Origin: Burkholderiales bacterium
GTDB taxonomy: Bacteria > Pseudomonadota > Gammaproteobacteria > Burkholderiales > SG8-41
Direction: 5' to 3'
Assembly (NCBI GenBank): GCA_036262035.1
Contig: DATAJS010000032.1
Span: 124,001 to 188,000 of the forward strand
DNA: 64,000 bases
Within the stretch, counting starts at the first letter, position 1. Each line of letters starts with the position of its first letter. Positions 1 to 7,633 of the stretch are shown in pieces. The position numbers were made by a program, and so were the translations under genes. The notes below the pieces were generated by a model. The model did not search any database and was not told the origin of the DNA. It worked only from the letters and a program-made list of their open reading frames with translations.

Positions 1-296
1 CTGAGCTCCCCTTCGCCCAGCCGCAGGTGGCGGCCGAAGCCGGACTCGGACGCGATGCCGGCGAGCGAGGGCTGCGACACGAGCGATGCGCGCAGGCGCG
101 ACAGCTCGCCTTCGGTGAGTCCGGGAAATTTGCGGTAGAGCTCCAGCGCGACCGCGCAGTTGACCACGCTGTCGCCGAGGAACTCGAGGCGCTCGTTGTG
201 CTCCGCGCCGTAGCTGCGGTGGGTCAGCGCCCGGGCGAGCAGCCCCGGCTGTTTGAAGCGGTACCCGATCGCGAGCTCGAAGCCTTGCAGGTCCAT
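1..296 (-). CDS. rnc: Ribonuclease III, N-terminal part (gene cut by window edge)
   Basis: RNase III cleaves double-stranded RNA and processes rRNA precursors and some mRNAs in the cytoplasm. About 98 codons are visible, starting at the ATG at 296. The translation holds the family signature HNERLEFLGDSVV near residues 33-45, with E38 and D42 in the metal-binding catalytic set; THRSYG lies just before it. The rest of the catalytic domain and the double-stranded RNA-binding domain lie beyond base 1. It is the last visible gene of the lepA-lepB-DUF4845-rnc series, 28 bases after the DUF4845 stop. Identity is secure from the signature and the context. Confidence 0.96.
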   Translation of the reverse strand, partial: MDLQGFELAIGYRFKQPGLLARALTHRSYGAEHNERLEFLGDSVVNCAVALELYRKFPGLTEGELSRLRASLVSQPSLAGIASESGFGRHLRLGEGEL

Positions 297-324
297 TGCA
301 GCGGAGATCGGCCCGTCGCCATCG

Positions 325-678
325 TTAATCGGACGTCGGATGGAAATCGATGCACGCGTTGACGTTGGCGAAGAGCTTCACCTTGACCGAGTAGTCGGCG
401 GAAACGTGCAGGCCGTTCGCATCCTTGGCGTACTCGATGGCCGAGCCGTCGAGGTTCTTCACGTCGTCGACCATGGTGCGGGAGCTCCACGAGCGGTCGA
501 GCTCGCCGCGGCTCGCCTTGCGCAGCGCGGGGTCCTCGGACATGCTCTTGAAGATCGTCTTGATCCTGTTGTACTCGAGGTAGACCGGAACGAGCTTGAA
601 GCCGCCGATCGCCACGAGCACGACGATGAAGCCCAGCACGATGAGCCCGCTGAGGCTCAGCCCCTTCTGTCTGTTCAT
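325..678 (-). CDS. DUF4845 single-span membrane protein
   Basis: A 117-residue protein starting at the ATG at 678, preceded by a purine-rich AAGGGGAG. It begins MNRQKGLSLSGLIVLGF, so it has one hydrophobic segment near residues 9-30 with a short basic N-terminus, as in pilin-like or single-pass inner-membrane proteins. The rest is predicted to be periplasmic and contains the DUF4845 pattern (KLVPVYLEYN, then a stretch around KNLDGSAIEY). The family is typically found between lepB and rnc in Betaproteobacteria, as here. Its biochemical function is unknown. The lepB stop lies 11 bases upstream, so the two are almost certainly cotranscribed. Confidence 0.85.
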   Translation of the reverse strand: MNRQKGLSLSGLIVLGFIVVLVAIGGFKLVPVYLEYNRIKTIFKSMSEDPALRKASRGELDRSWSSRTMVDDVKNLDGSAIEYAKDANGLHVSADYSVKVKLFANVNACIDFHPTSD

Positions 679-689
679 GGCTCCCCTTC

Positions 690-1493
690 TCATTCGATCC
701 CGCGGCCGATGCGCCTGAACTCGTCGAAGTTCCACCAGATCAGAAAGGCCTTCCCGACGATGTTCTCCTCGGGGACGAATCCCCAGTAGCGGCTGTCGCT
801 GCTGCTGTCGCGGTTGTCGCCCATCATGAAGTAATGACCGGGCGGCACCTTGCACGTGAACCCCTCGTCATTGTAGGCGCAATTATCGCGAGACGGAAAG
901 TTGCCCACTCCCGACAGCTGCACCGGCGGCTGCTCCTTCTGTATGAGGATCGCATGCTGGTGCTCGCCGAGCTTCTCCTGGAAGCGCTGGGTCGGCACGA
1001 AGTTCAGCCCGCTTTCGACGTAGTTGAACTCGCCGTCGGCCTTGACGGGCATCTCCCGGCCGTTCACGGTGAGGCGCTTGTTCCGGTACACGACCTCGTC
1101 CCCCGGCAGACCCACCACGCGCTTGATGTAGTCGAGCGAAGGGTTGACCGGGTAGCGGAAGACCATCACCTCGCCGCGCTTGGGCTCGTTGACGTCGACG
1201 ATCTTCATGTTGATCACCGGTAGACGGATCCCGTACGTGAATTTGTTGACGAGGATGAAATCCCCCACGAGCAGCGTCGGCAGCATCGAGCCCGAAGGGA
1301 TCTTGAACGGCTCGACGAGGAACGAGCGCAGCAGGAAGACCACGAGGATGACGGGAAAGAAGCTCTTCGGATACTCGACCCACCACGGCTCGCGCGTGTC
1401 GGCGACGCGCCGCTTGGCGAGGACGGCATAGTCGAGCAGCCAGATGGCGCCGGTCACGACCAGCAGCACGAACATGATCAATGCAAAATTCAT
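690..1493 (-). CDS. lepB: Signal peptidase I
   Basis: A 267-residue inner-membrane serine protease that cleaves signal peptides from secreted preproteins. Hydrophobic segments at about residues 3-22 and 45-60 anchor it. Conserved box B is EPFKIPSGSMLPTLLVGD with nucleophile S69; the general-base lysine is K124 in DYIKRVVGLPGD; the late boxes include MGDNRDSSSDSRYWGFV. The spacing of Ser and Lys matches the E. coli enzyme (S90/K145 in its mature numbering). It follows lepA on the same strand, separated by a 133-base gap that holds an unusual inverted repeat. Confidence 0.97.
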   Translation of the reverse strand: MNFALIMFVLLVVTGAIWLLDYAVLAKRRVADTREPWWVEYPKSFFPVILVVFLLRSFLVEPFKIPSGSMLPTLLVGDFILVNKFTYGIRLPVINMKIVDVNEPKRGEVMVFRYPVNPSLDYIKRVVGLPGDEVVYRNKRLTVNGREMPVKADGEFNYVESGLNFVPTQRFQEKLGEHQHAILIQKEQPPVQLSGVGNFPSRDNCAYNDEGFTCKVPPGHYFMMGDNRDSSSDSRYWGFVPEENIVGKAFLIWWNFDEFRRIGRGIE

Positions 1494-1502
1494 TGTTTTT
1501 CT

Positions 1503-1623
1503 CGTGAACGGTGACCCGTGAAACGTGACATGTGAAACGTGAAACGTGCGTCCCCGGATGTACCCGCGTCCGGCGGCTTGATCGGACGTTTACGTTTCAC
1601 TTTTCACTTTTCACGTTTCACGA
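1503..1623. repeat. Inverted repeat built from GTGAAACGT-type tandem units
   Basis: The lepA-lepB gap is filled by this element. The left arm (about 1503-1550) is a run of GTGAAACGT-like units; the right arm (about 1583-1623) is a run of the complementary units TTTCAC, TTTTCAC and ACGTTTCAC. The arms are about 40 bases each and pair imperfectly around a GC-rich loop of about 32 bases. The element does not code and has no U-tract that would make it an obvious terminator. Elements of the same design but different unit sequence occur at 22057, 25441 and 53191. Confidence 0.8.
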
Positions 1624-1626
1624 ACC

Positions 1627-3417
1627 TTACTTCTCCACCTGCAAGATCGCCAGGAACGCTTCCTGCGGAATCTCGACGTTGCCCACCTGCTTCATGCGCT
1701 TCTTGCCTTCTTTCTGCTTCTCCAGCAGCTTCTTCTTGCGCGTGATGTCGCCGCCGTAACACTTCGCCAGCACGTTCTTGCGCAGCGCCTTGACCGTCTC
1801 GCGGGCGATGATGTGCGCGCCGATCGCAGCCTGCACCGCGATGTCGAACATCTGCCGCGGCAGCAGCGAGCGCATCTTGGAGGCGATCTCGCGGCCTCGA
1901 TACGTCGCGTTCTCGCGATGCACGATCAGCGACAGCGCGTCGACCTTGTCGCCGTTGATGAGGATGTCGAGCTTGACGAGGTCGCCCGCGCGATACTCGA
2001 TGAACTCGTAGTCGAGCGAGGCGTAGCCGCGCGACACCGACTTGAGCCGGTCGAAGAAGTCCATCACGACTTCGTTCAGCGGCAGCTCGTAGGTGAGCAT
2101 CACCTGCCGCCCGAGGTACTGCATGTTCTTCTGCGTGCCGCGCTTCTGCGTGCACAGCGTGATCACCGCGCCGACGTATTCCTGCGGCACGAGGATCGAC
2201 GCCTTGATCATCGGCTCGCGGATCTCGTCGATCAGCGTCTGGTCGGGCAGGCGCGACGGATTCTCGATCTCGATCACGCTGCCGTCGCGCATCGCCACCT
2301 GGTAGACCACCGTCGGCGCGGTGGTGATGAGCGACATGCCGTACTCGCGCTCGAGCCGCTCCTGCACGATGTCCATGTGCAGGAGGCCGAGGAAGCCGCA
2401 GCGGAACCCGAAGCCCAGCGCCTGCGACGATTCGGGCTCGTAGCGCAGCGACGAGTCGTTCAGGTGGAGCTTTTCCAGCGCGTCGCGCAGCGCGTCGTAC
2501 TCGCTCGAATCGACCGGGTACAGGCCCGCGAAGACCTGCGGCTTGATCTCCTTGAATCCGGGCAGCGCCTCGGCCGCCGGCGCGCCCGCGAGCGTGAGCG
2601 TATCGCCCACCTGTGCCGCCTTGAGCTCCTTGATGCCGGCGATGACGAAGCCCACTTCCCCCGCCGACAGCGATTCCTTCTGCCGCGACTTGGGCGTGAA
2701 GACCCCGACCTGCTCGCAGAGATAGCTCGCGCCGGTCGCCATGAACTGGAGCTTGTCCTTGGGCTTCAACCTGCCGTCGACGACCCGCACCAGCATGACG
2801 ACGCCGACGTAATTGTCGAACCACGAATCGATGATGAGCGCCTTGAGGGGCATCGAAGGATCGCCTTTGGGCGGCGGGATGCGCGCGATCACCGCTTCGA
2901 GGATGTCCGGCACCCCTTCGCCGGTCTTGGCGCTCACCTTGATCGCGTCCTGCGCGGGGATGCCGATGATGTCCTCGATCTCGGCGATCACCCGCGGCGG
3001 GTCGGCCTGCGGGAGGTCCATCTTGTTGAGCGCGGGCACCACCTCGACGCCGAGCTCGATCGCGGTGTAGCAGTTCGCGACGGTCTGCGCCTCCACGCCT
3101 TGCGAGGCGTCGACGACCAGCACCGCGCCCTCGCACGCCGAAAGCGAGCGCGAGACCTCGTACGAGAAGTCGACGTGCCCCGGGGTGTCGATCAGGTTGA
3201 GCTGGTAGATCCTGCCGTCGCTCGCCTTGTAATTGAGCGCCGCGGTCTGGGCCTTGATCGTGATGCCGCGCTCGCGCTCGAGGTCCATCGAGTCGAGCAC
3301 CTGCGCTTCCATCTCGCGGTCCGACAGCCCGCCGCACGCCTGGATGATGCGGTCGGCGAGCGTCGACTTGCCGTGGTCGATGTGCGCGATGATGGAGAAG
3401 TTGCGGATATGCTGCAT
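1627..3417 (-). CDS. lepA: Elongation factor 4 (LepA), ribosome back-translocating GTPase
   Basis: A 596-residue translational GTPase. G1 is AHIDHGKST (residues 11-19), G3 is in [10 protein letters not shown] and G4 is NKMDLP, followed by EF-G-like domains and the LepA-specific C-terminal domain ending [12 protein letters not shown] chose the ATG at 3417 because [19 protein letters not shown] matches the usual start of the family; a GTG at 3429 would add four residues. The start region is overlapped by a perfect 10-bp inverted repeat (3423-3451) whose 3' arm contains the only plausible ribosome-binding sequence, AGGTG, so initiation may be controlled by folding. It lies between the glutaredoxin-like gene and lepB. 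Confidence 0.97.
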   Translation of the reverse strand: MQHIRNFSIIAHIDHGKSTLADRIIQACGGLSDREMEAQVLDSMDLERERGITIKAQTAALNYKASDGRIYQLNLIDTPGHVDFSYEVSRSLSACEGAVLVVDASQGVEAQTVANCYTAIELGVEVVPALNKMDLPQADPPRVIAEIEDIIGIPAQDAIKVSAKTGEGVPDILEAVIARIPPPKGDPSMPLKALIIDSWFDNYVGVVMLVRVVDGRLKPKDKLQFMATGASYLCEQVGVFTPKSRQKESLSAGEVGFVIAGIKELKAAQVGDTLTLAGAPAAEALPGFKEIKPQVFAGLYPVDSSEYDALRDALEKLHLNDSSLRYEPESSQALGFGFRCGFLGLLHMDIVQERLEREYGMSLITTAPTVVYQVAMRDGSVIEIENPSRLPDQTLIDEIREPMIKASILVPQEYVGAVITLCTQKRGTQKNMQYLGRQVMLTYELPLNEVVMDFFDRLKSVSRGYASLDYEFIEYRAGDLVKLDILINGDKVDALSLIVHRENATYRGREIASKMRSLLPRQMFDIAVQAAIGAHIIARETVKALRKNVLAKCYGGDITRKKKLLEKQKEGKKRMKQVGNVEIPQEAFLAILQVEK

Positions 3418-3422
3418 GAGAA

Positions 3423-3451
3423 AGGGCACCTGTTTTGGATCCAGGTGCCCT
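3423..3451 (-). promoter_or_regulatory. Perfect hairpin over the lepA ribosome-binding site
   Basis: AGGGCACCTG at 3423-3432 is repeated in perfect inverted form at 3442-3451, with a 9-base loop. On the lepA (minus) mRNA the 3' arm reads CAGGTGCCCT, followed by TTCTC and the ATG. The arm includes AGGTG, the best Shine-Dalgarno match, and an in-frame GTG. Folding would hide this site. The pyrimidine-rich bases after the stem are too few for a strong terminator but do not exclude one for the upstream gene. Confidence 0.6.
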
Positions 3452-3475
3452 CGATAGAGCTATAAGCGCTTAATT

Positions 3476-3760
3476 TTAGCCGATTTTGGCCAGGTATTCA
3501 GTAACGCGACGCGCGTCCAGCCGGTGCCGGCAGAGCGCGTGCTCGCCGTGCGCGAGCACCGGGGTGTCCTCCCCGTAGCGCGCTTCGAGCGCGTCGTCCT
3601 CGTCGACATCGACGATCGCGAGCGAGAACGCAAAACGGGCCTGCAAGGTGCGCAGGCCCGCGATCATCTCGTCGCAGAGATGACAGTAGCTCCGGCTGTA
3701 GACCGTCAGGGTGACGGTTACGCGGCCTGCGCCCGCCGCGTCCGCGGGCGCGTGGTCCAC
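3476..3760 (-). CDS. Glutaredoxin family (DUF836-like) protein
   Basis: A 94-residue thioredoxin-fold protein with a CHLC redox motif in VYSRSYCHLCDEM near residues 21-33 and the cis-proline region DTPVL near residues 65-69. The protein is of the short glutaredoxin-like DUF836 type found between mucD and lepA in Betaproteobacteria. The start is a GTG two bases after the mucD stop, so translation is probably coupled. A shorter product beginning near the TVTLTVYS stretch is possible, but no ATG or GTG is in frame there. The role is presumably thiol-disulfide exchange; the partner is unknown. Confidence 0.8.
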   Translation of the reverse strand: MDHAPADAAGAGRVTVTLTVYSRSYCHLCDEMIAGLRTLQARFAFSLAIVDVDEDDALEARYGEDTPVLAHGEHALCRHRLDARRVTEYLAKIG

Positions 3761-3762
3761 GT

Positions 3763-5160
3763 TTACTGGCCGTCCACCCGGAACGGGATGTAGATTGAGT
3801 TCCCGGCGCGGCGCACGAGCAGCGCGACGATCCGGCCTTTCTCCACCTGCTGCATCAGCTGGGTGAACTGCTCGACCGACTTCACTTCCTGGTTGTTGAC
3901 CTGCAGGATGACATCGCCGCGGCGGATGCCGGCGCGGGCGGCGGCGCCCTGCACCTCGCTCACCAGCACGCCGCCTTCGACCTTGAGCTCCTTGCGCTGC
4001 GCGTCGGTGAGCTCCTGCAGCGTCATGCCGAGCACGCCGGGCACGCCGGCCGGCGGCTTCGCACCGCGCTTCTGAGCGGCCGCTGCGGCGCGATCGTCCG
4101 GCAGCTCGGCGACCACGACCTGCACCTCGCGCGGCTGCTTGTTGCGCCAGAGCTGCATGGTCACCCGGGTGCCGGGCTTGGTAGCGCCGACGACGCGGGG
4201 AAGGTCTTCCGAGGACGCGACGGGCTTGCCGTCGAAGCGCAGGATGACGTCGCCCGGCTCGACGCCGGCCTTCTCCGCCGGACCGCCTTTCTCCACCGAG
4301 TTCACCAGCGCGCCGGCGGGTTTTTGCAGGCCGAAGCCGTCAGCAAGCTCCTTGGTCACCGGTTGAATGACCACGCCGATGCGGCCGCGGATCACGCGTC
4401 CGGTCGACTTGAGCTGCTGGGCGATGTCGTTGGCGACGTCGATGGGAATCGCGAACGAAAGGCCCATGAATCCGCCGGTGCGGCTGTAGATCGCCGAGTT
4501 GATGCCGACGACTTCGCCGCGCAGGTTGAAGAGCGGACCGCCCGAGTTGCCGGGGTTCACCGCGACGTCGGTCTGGATGAAGGGAACGAAGTTCTCCTGC
4601 GGCAGCGAGCGGCCCTTGGCGCTGACGATGCCGGCGGTCACGCTGTTCTCGAATCCGAACGGCGAGCCGATCGCCACCACCCATTCGCCCACGCGCAGCT
4701 TGTTGGGGTCGCCGAAGCGCACGAACGGCAGCCCGTTCGCGTCGATCTTCAGGAGCGCGATGTCGGTGCGGCGGTCGGCGCCGATCACCTTCGCCTTGAG
4801 CTCGCGCTTGTCGGTGAGCTTGACCGTGATCTCGTCGGCCTGGTCGACGACGTGCGCGTTGGTCAGGACGTAGCCGTCGGCGCTGATGATGAAGCCCGAG
4901 CCGAGCGACTGCGACTGGAATTCGCGCGGCGCGCCGGGGCCGGGGTTGGGCATGAAGCGCCGGAAGAATTCGTAGAACGGATCGTCCTCCGGGATGTTCG
5001 GCCCGCCGCGCTGCGCGAGCGGGTTGGTGCTCTTCATGGTGGTGCTGATGTTCACCACCGCGCCGCCGGACTTCTCGACGAGATCGGTGAAATCCGGAAG
5101 CTGCGCGAACACCTGCAGCGGGATGAGGAAGATCAGAGCGGCGACGAATCGTTTCAGCAT
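3763..5160 (-). CDS. mucD: Periplasmic DegP/DegQ-type serine endoprotease (MucD)
   Basis: A 465-residue Do-family protease. The signal peptide is residues 1-19 (ending LQVFA). The chymotrypsin-like domain carries the triad H103 (TNAHVV), D133 (RTDIALLKI) and S206 (NPGNSGGPL). Two PDZ domains follow, about residues 260-350 and 375-460. It degrades or refolds misfolded periplasmic proteins and is a classic member of the RpoE response. It sits directly after rseB in the sigma-E locus, with a 115-base gap that holds an 8-bp hairpin, and is followed immediately by the glutaredoxin-like gene. mucD is used rather than degP because of this context. Confidence 0.95.
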   Translation of the reverse strand: MLKRFVAALIFLIPLQVFAQLPDFTDLVEKSGGAVVNISTTMKSTNPLAQRGGPNIPEDDPFYEFFRRFMPNPGPGAPREFQSQSLGSGFIISADGYVLTNAHVVDQADEITVKLTDKRELKAKVIGADRRTDIALLKIDANGLPFVRFGDPNKLRVGEWVVAIGSPFGFENSVTAGIVSAKGRSLPQENFVPFIQTDVAVNPGNSGGPLFNLRGEVVGINSAIYSRTGGFMGLSFAIPIDVANDIAQQLKSTGRVIRGRIGVVIQPVTKELADGFGLQKPAGALVNSVEKGGPAEKAGVEPGDVILRFDGKPVASSEDLPRVVGATKPGTRVTMQLWRNKQPREVQVVVAELPDDRAAAAAQKRGAKPPAGVPGVLGMTLQELTDAQRKELKVEGGVLVSEVQGAAARAGIRRGDVILQVNNQEVKSVEQFTQLMQQVEKGRIVALLVRRAGNSIYIPFRVDGQ

Positions 5161-5202
5161 GTGAAGACCCGATTTATTCGAATTGGTAATGGTACAAGAC
5201 GC

Positions 5203-5221
5203 GGACGCACCGCGTGCGTCC
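5203..5221. other. 8-bp perfect hairpin between rseB and mucD
   Basis: GGACGCAC (5203-5210) and GTGCGTCC (5214-5221) are perfect inverted repeats around a 3-base loop, in the 115-base gap upstream of mucD. No run of Ts follows on either strand, so it is not a typical intrinsic terminator. It may instead be a processing or regulatory hairpin. Confidence 0.4.
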
Positions 5222-5275
5222 CGTGATAACCCCTGTTGCGCAAGCGAAGCCGGGAACGTGAGCGTCAGGTGAATG

Positions 5276-6304
5276 TCACTGCGGCGCGCTGGCCGCGGCC
5301 GTCGAGTGCTTGGGCTCGACCGAGTTCGCGATCTGCATGATCGTCGCGGCGGGCGCCTCGCCCAGCACGGTCACGACGTGGTTGCCGTGGGGCCGCTTGT
5401 AGATGTTGACCGCACCCTGATGCGACAGCGACTGCGTCGGCGGAACCGACGGCATCGGTTCGATGAATATGGAGACCGCCGCGATCCCGTCGGACAGCAC
5501 GATCTGCGACAGCGCGCCGGGCTTGCCGCCGAGCGAGCGCTTGGCTTCCATCATCTTCTTGAAGCCCGGGAACGACCTGGATACTGCCCAGCCGGTATCG
5601 GCCGGCGTCGGCTGCGGCACCGCGAACGCCGAACGGTCGACACGCCAGTTCTGCGAACGGCTCTTCTCGGCGTACCTCGACTTCACCTTGTCGCGGCTGA
5701 ACGCGCCGCCGAGCGTGATCTGCGTGAAGCCGAACGATTCGATCGTCTCCCCGCGCTCGTTCAGGGTCTGCGCGCGCAGCGGCAGCGCCGTCCCGAGATC
5801 GGCGCAAAAGCGTCGGCCGTATCGGAGATGGTCCTTGGGCTCCAGCGCGATCCACTGGCAGTCGTAGCCCGCGACCCGGTCGACGCCGTCAGCCTTGATG
5901 CGGTAGTTCTCGCTGATGCCGTGGAGGGATTCGGGAACCAGCGCCGGAAAGTTGCGCGCGCTGCGGTTGCGGTCCTCGATCAGCACGGTCTTCGCGTTGG
6001 GCAGATAGCAGATGACCTGCTCGTTGCTGCGGATCACTTCGCGCGCCGGGCCGTCGAGCGTTTCGAGCTTCTCGAATTCTCCGCCGGAGGGATTGACGAA
6101 ATGCGCGACGCGGGAGGTTTCGACGCTGTTGCCGTGCTGGTAGACGATCGTCCCGCTGTAGTTCTGCTGGCGCGAGGACGTCGCCATCTTCTTCAGCCAC
6201 GCCATCGGGTCGGCGTGGGCGGGAGTTTCAGCGGCTTGCGCCGCGCCCGCGCACACCAGGAACAGCAGTGCGCAGCGGTGTGACCTGGAGCTGCCTGCGT
6301 TCAC
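5276..6304 (-). CDS. rseB: Sigma-E regulatory protein RseB/MucB
   Basis: A 342-residue periplasmic protein that binds the anti-sigma factor RseA and shields it from proteolysis until lipopolysaccharide or misfolded-protein signals appear. An N-terminal signal sequence (CALLFLVCAGAAQA, about residues 11-24) precedes the MucB/RseB N-terminal domain (AWLKKMATSSRQQNYSGTIVY) and the C-terminal domain with WAVSRSFPGFKKMM and LSDGIAAVSIFIE. The start is a GTG four bases after the rseA stop. No rseC/mucC gene follows; mucD comes next, the arrangement usual for Betaproteobacteria. Confidence 0.93.
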   Translation of the reverse strand: MNAGSSRSHRCALLFLVCAGAAQAAETPAHADPMAWLKKMATSSRQQNYSGTIVYQHGNSVETSRVAHFVNPSGGEFEKLETLDGPAREVIRSNEQVICYLPNAKTVLIEDRNRSARNFPALVPESLHGISENYRIKADGVDRVAGYDCQWIALEPKDHLRYGRRFCADLGTALPLRAQTLNERGETIESFGFTQITLGGAFSRDKVKSRYAEKSRSQNWRVDRSAFAVPQPTPADTGWAVSRSFPGFKKMMEAKRSLGGKPGALSQIVLSDGIAAVSIFIEPMPSVPPTQSLSHQGAVNIYKRPHGNHVVTVLGEAPAATIMQIANSVEPKHSTAAASAPQ

Positions 6305-6308
6305 GCGT

Positions 6309-6839
6309 TCAGCGGCCCTGCTCGGCGGGTCGAACCGCGCTCACGCTGCGGATGTACGGCGCCACACCCTGGAATTCGCTGCTGGGGGAGACACCCTGAT
6401 GCAGGAGGAAGTACTGGTTCATCGAGCTGTCGCTCGACACGCTCGCCGGAACCACGATGGCGTTCGGCACCGGCTCGGACTTGGCGATCTGGGACGGCGA
6501 CTGCTCGGAGCCGCTCAGCGCGACCCAGGCGACGAGCGCGGCCGCGGAGACCGAGGCCGCCGCGGACAGCGCGTAGGTGGTGACCCGCCTGGGGGTGAGG
6601 ACGGTCTTCTTCGGCGCGAGGATGGTGGGCTCGGCCTCGAGGCGTTCGGCGAACGCCGCGGAGAAACCCGAAGAAGAGAGTAAAGGCGACAGCAGCGGCT
6701 CGCGTTTGAGCGCGTCGCTGATCAGATGATAGGTTTCCCAGCGCTCGCGCAGCTCCGGGTCCTCCTTGATCTTCGCCAGTACGCCGCGGGCCGGATGCTC
6801 GTCCAGCTCGCCGTCCATCAATGCGGATACGCCATCCAT
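6309..6839 (-). CDS. rseA: Anti-sigma-E factor RseA
   Basis: A 176-residue single-pass inner-membrane anti-sigma factor. The N-terminal cytoplasmic RseA_N domain starts MDGVSALMDGELD and includes RERWETYHLISDALK (residues 31-45); the membrane span is about residues 88-108; the C-terminal part is periplasmic. I chose the ATG at 6839 because AGGAG at 6849-6853 is 9 bases upstream of it. The earlier ATG at 6848 touches that AGGAG directly, which is too close, and would also overlap the rpoE stop. RseP, encoded at 35051-36415, is the expected second-site protease. Confidence 0.92.
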   Translation of the reverse strand: MDGVSALMDGELDEHPARGVLAKIKEDPELRERWETYHLISDALKREPLLSPLLSSSGFSAAFAERLEAEPTILAPKKTVLTPRRVTTYALSAAASVSAAALVAWVALSGSEQSPSQIAKSEPVPNAIVVPASVSSDSSMNQYFLLHQGVSPSSEFQGVAPYIRSVSAVRPAEQGR

Positions 6840-6841
6840 CT

Positions 6842-7441
6842 CTACCATCTCCTGTCCTTGCGCGTGCCGAGCAGCGGTCGCAGTCGCTCCGCGATCGCCT
6901 CACGCGCGCGGAATATCCTCGATCGCACCGTGCCGATAGGACAATTCATGATGTTGGCGATGTCCTCGTAGCTCAACCCCTCGATCTCCCGAAGGGTGAT
7001 GGCGGTGCGTAACTCTTCTGGCAGTTCTTCCAGTGTTTGGTTCACCGTTTCCGCGACCTGCCGGCTCATCATCTCGTTTTCCGGCGTGTTCAGGTCGCGG
7101 AGCTGGTCTCCGTCCTCGAAGCCTTCGGCTTCTTCGCTGTCGATGTCGGTGGTCGTGGGCGCCCTGCGTCCCATCGCCACCAGGTAGTTCTTGGCGGTGT
7201 TGATTCCTATTCTGTACAGCCACGTATAAAACGCGCTATCCCCGCGGAACGACGGCAGCGCCCGGTAGGCCTTGATGAAGGCCTCCTGCGTGACATCCTC
7301 GACCTCGGTCGGATCCCGGATGAACCGCGAGAGCAGCCGCCCGAGCTTCCGCTGGTACTTGCTTACGAGCAGCTCGAAGGCTTGCTTGTCGCCGCGCTGC
7401 GCGCGCTCGACCAACTGCTGATCGATCTCGCGATCGCTCAT
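6842..7441 (-). CDS. rpoE: RNA polymerase sigma factor RpoE (sigma-24)
   Basis: A 199-residue ECF sigma factor directing transcription of envelope-stress genes. Region 2 spans about residues 20-90 with YQRKLGRLLSRFIRDPTEVEDVTQEAFIKAYRAL (given here only as its landmarks VEDVTQEAF and FYTWLYRIGINTAKNYL); region 4 ends with GLSYEDIANIMNCPIGTVRSR, a helix-turn-helix for the -35 element. It is the first gene of rpoE-rseA-rseB-mucD. The upstream 190 bases contain a possible TATACT -10 box. Confidence 0.97.
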   Translation of the reverse strand: MSDREIDQQLVERAQRGDKQAFELLVSKYQRKLGRLLSRFIRDPTEVEDVTQEAFIKAYRALPSFRGDSAFYTWLYRIGINTAKNYLVAMGRRAPTTTDIDSEEAEGFEDGDQLRDLNTPENEMMSRQVAETVNQTLEELPEELRTAITLREIEGLSYEDIANIMNCPIGTVRSRIFRAREAIAERLRPLLGTRKDRRW

Positions 7442-7508
7442 CTATTCCGTCCCTGAACCCTGCTTTTTTTTCCAAGTCTAGCGGTGATACCGGCCGGACA
7501 AAGGCGAC

Positions 7509-7514
7509 AGTATA
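7509..7514 (-). promoter_or_regulatory. Possible -10 box (TATACT) upstream of rpoE
   Basis: Reading the minus strand, GGTTATACTGTCG lies about 68 bases before the rpoE start. TATACT is a good sigma-70 -10 element, but I see no convincing -35 hexamer 16-18 bases upstream. I also could not find a clear GAACTT/TCTGA sigma-E autoregulatory promoter in this gap. Confidence 0.3.
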
Positions 7515-7633
7515 ACCGTCCGGCCTCACCCCTAGGGACGCACGGGAGCGAAGCGACTGGAGGGCAGACCGGGCTCGCGCGATAAAGTTCACGCGGCCGC
7601 GCATGAAGTTAGCGCGCTGTGTTGAGCATCGCC

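Noticed and set aside
1813-3465. Long open frame (550 codons) antisense to lepA
   Set aside because: High-GC genes leave opposite frames open; the protein is low-complexity in Arg/Asp/Val/Leu, matches no family and lies wholly over lepA.
7442-7633. Sigma-E autoregulatory promoter upstream of rpoE
   Set aside because: No GAACTT-like -35 with a suitably spaced TCTGA-like -10 could be found in the gap.
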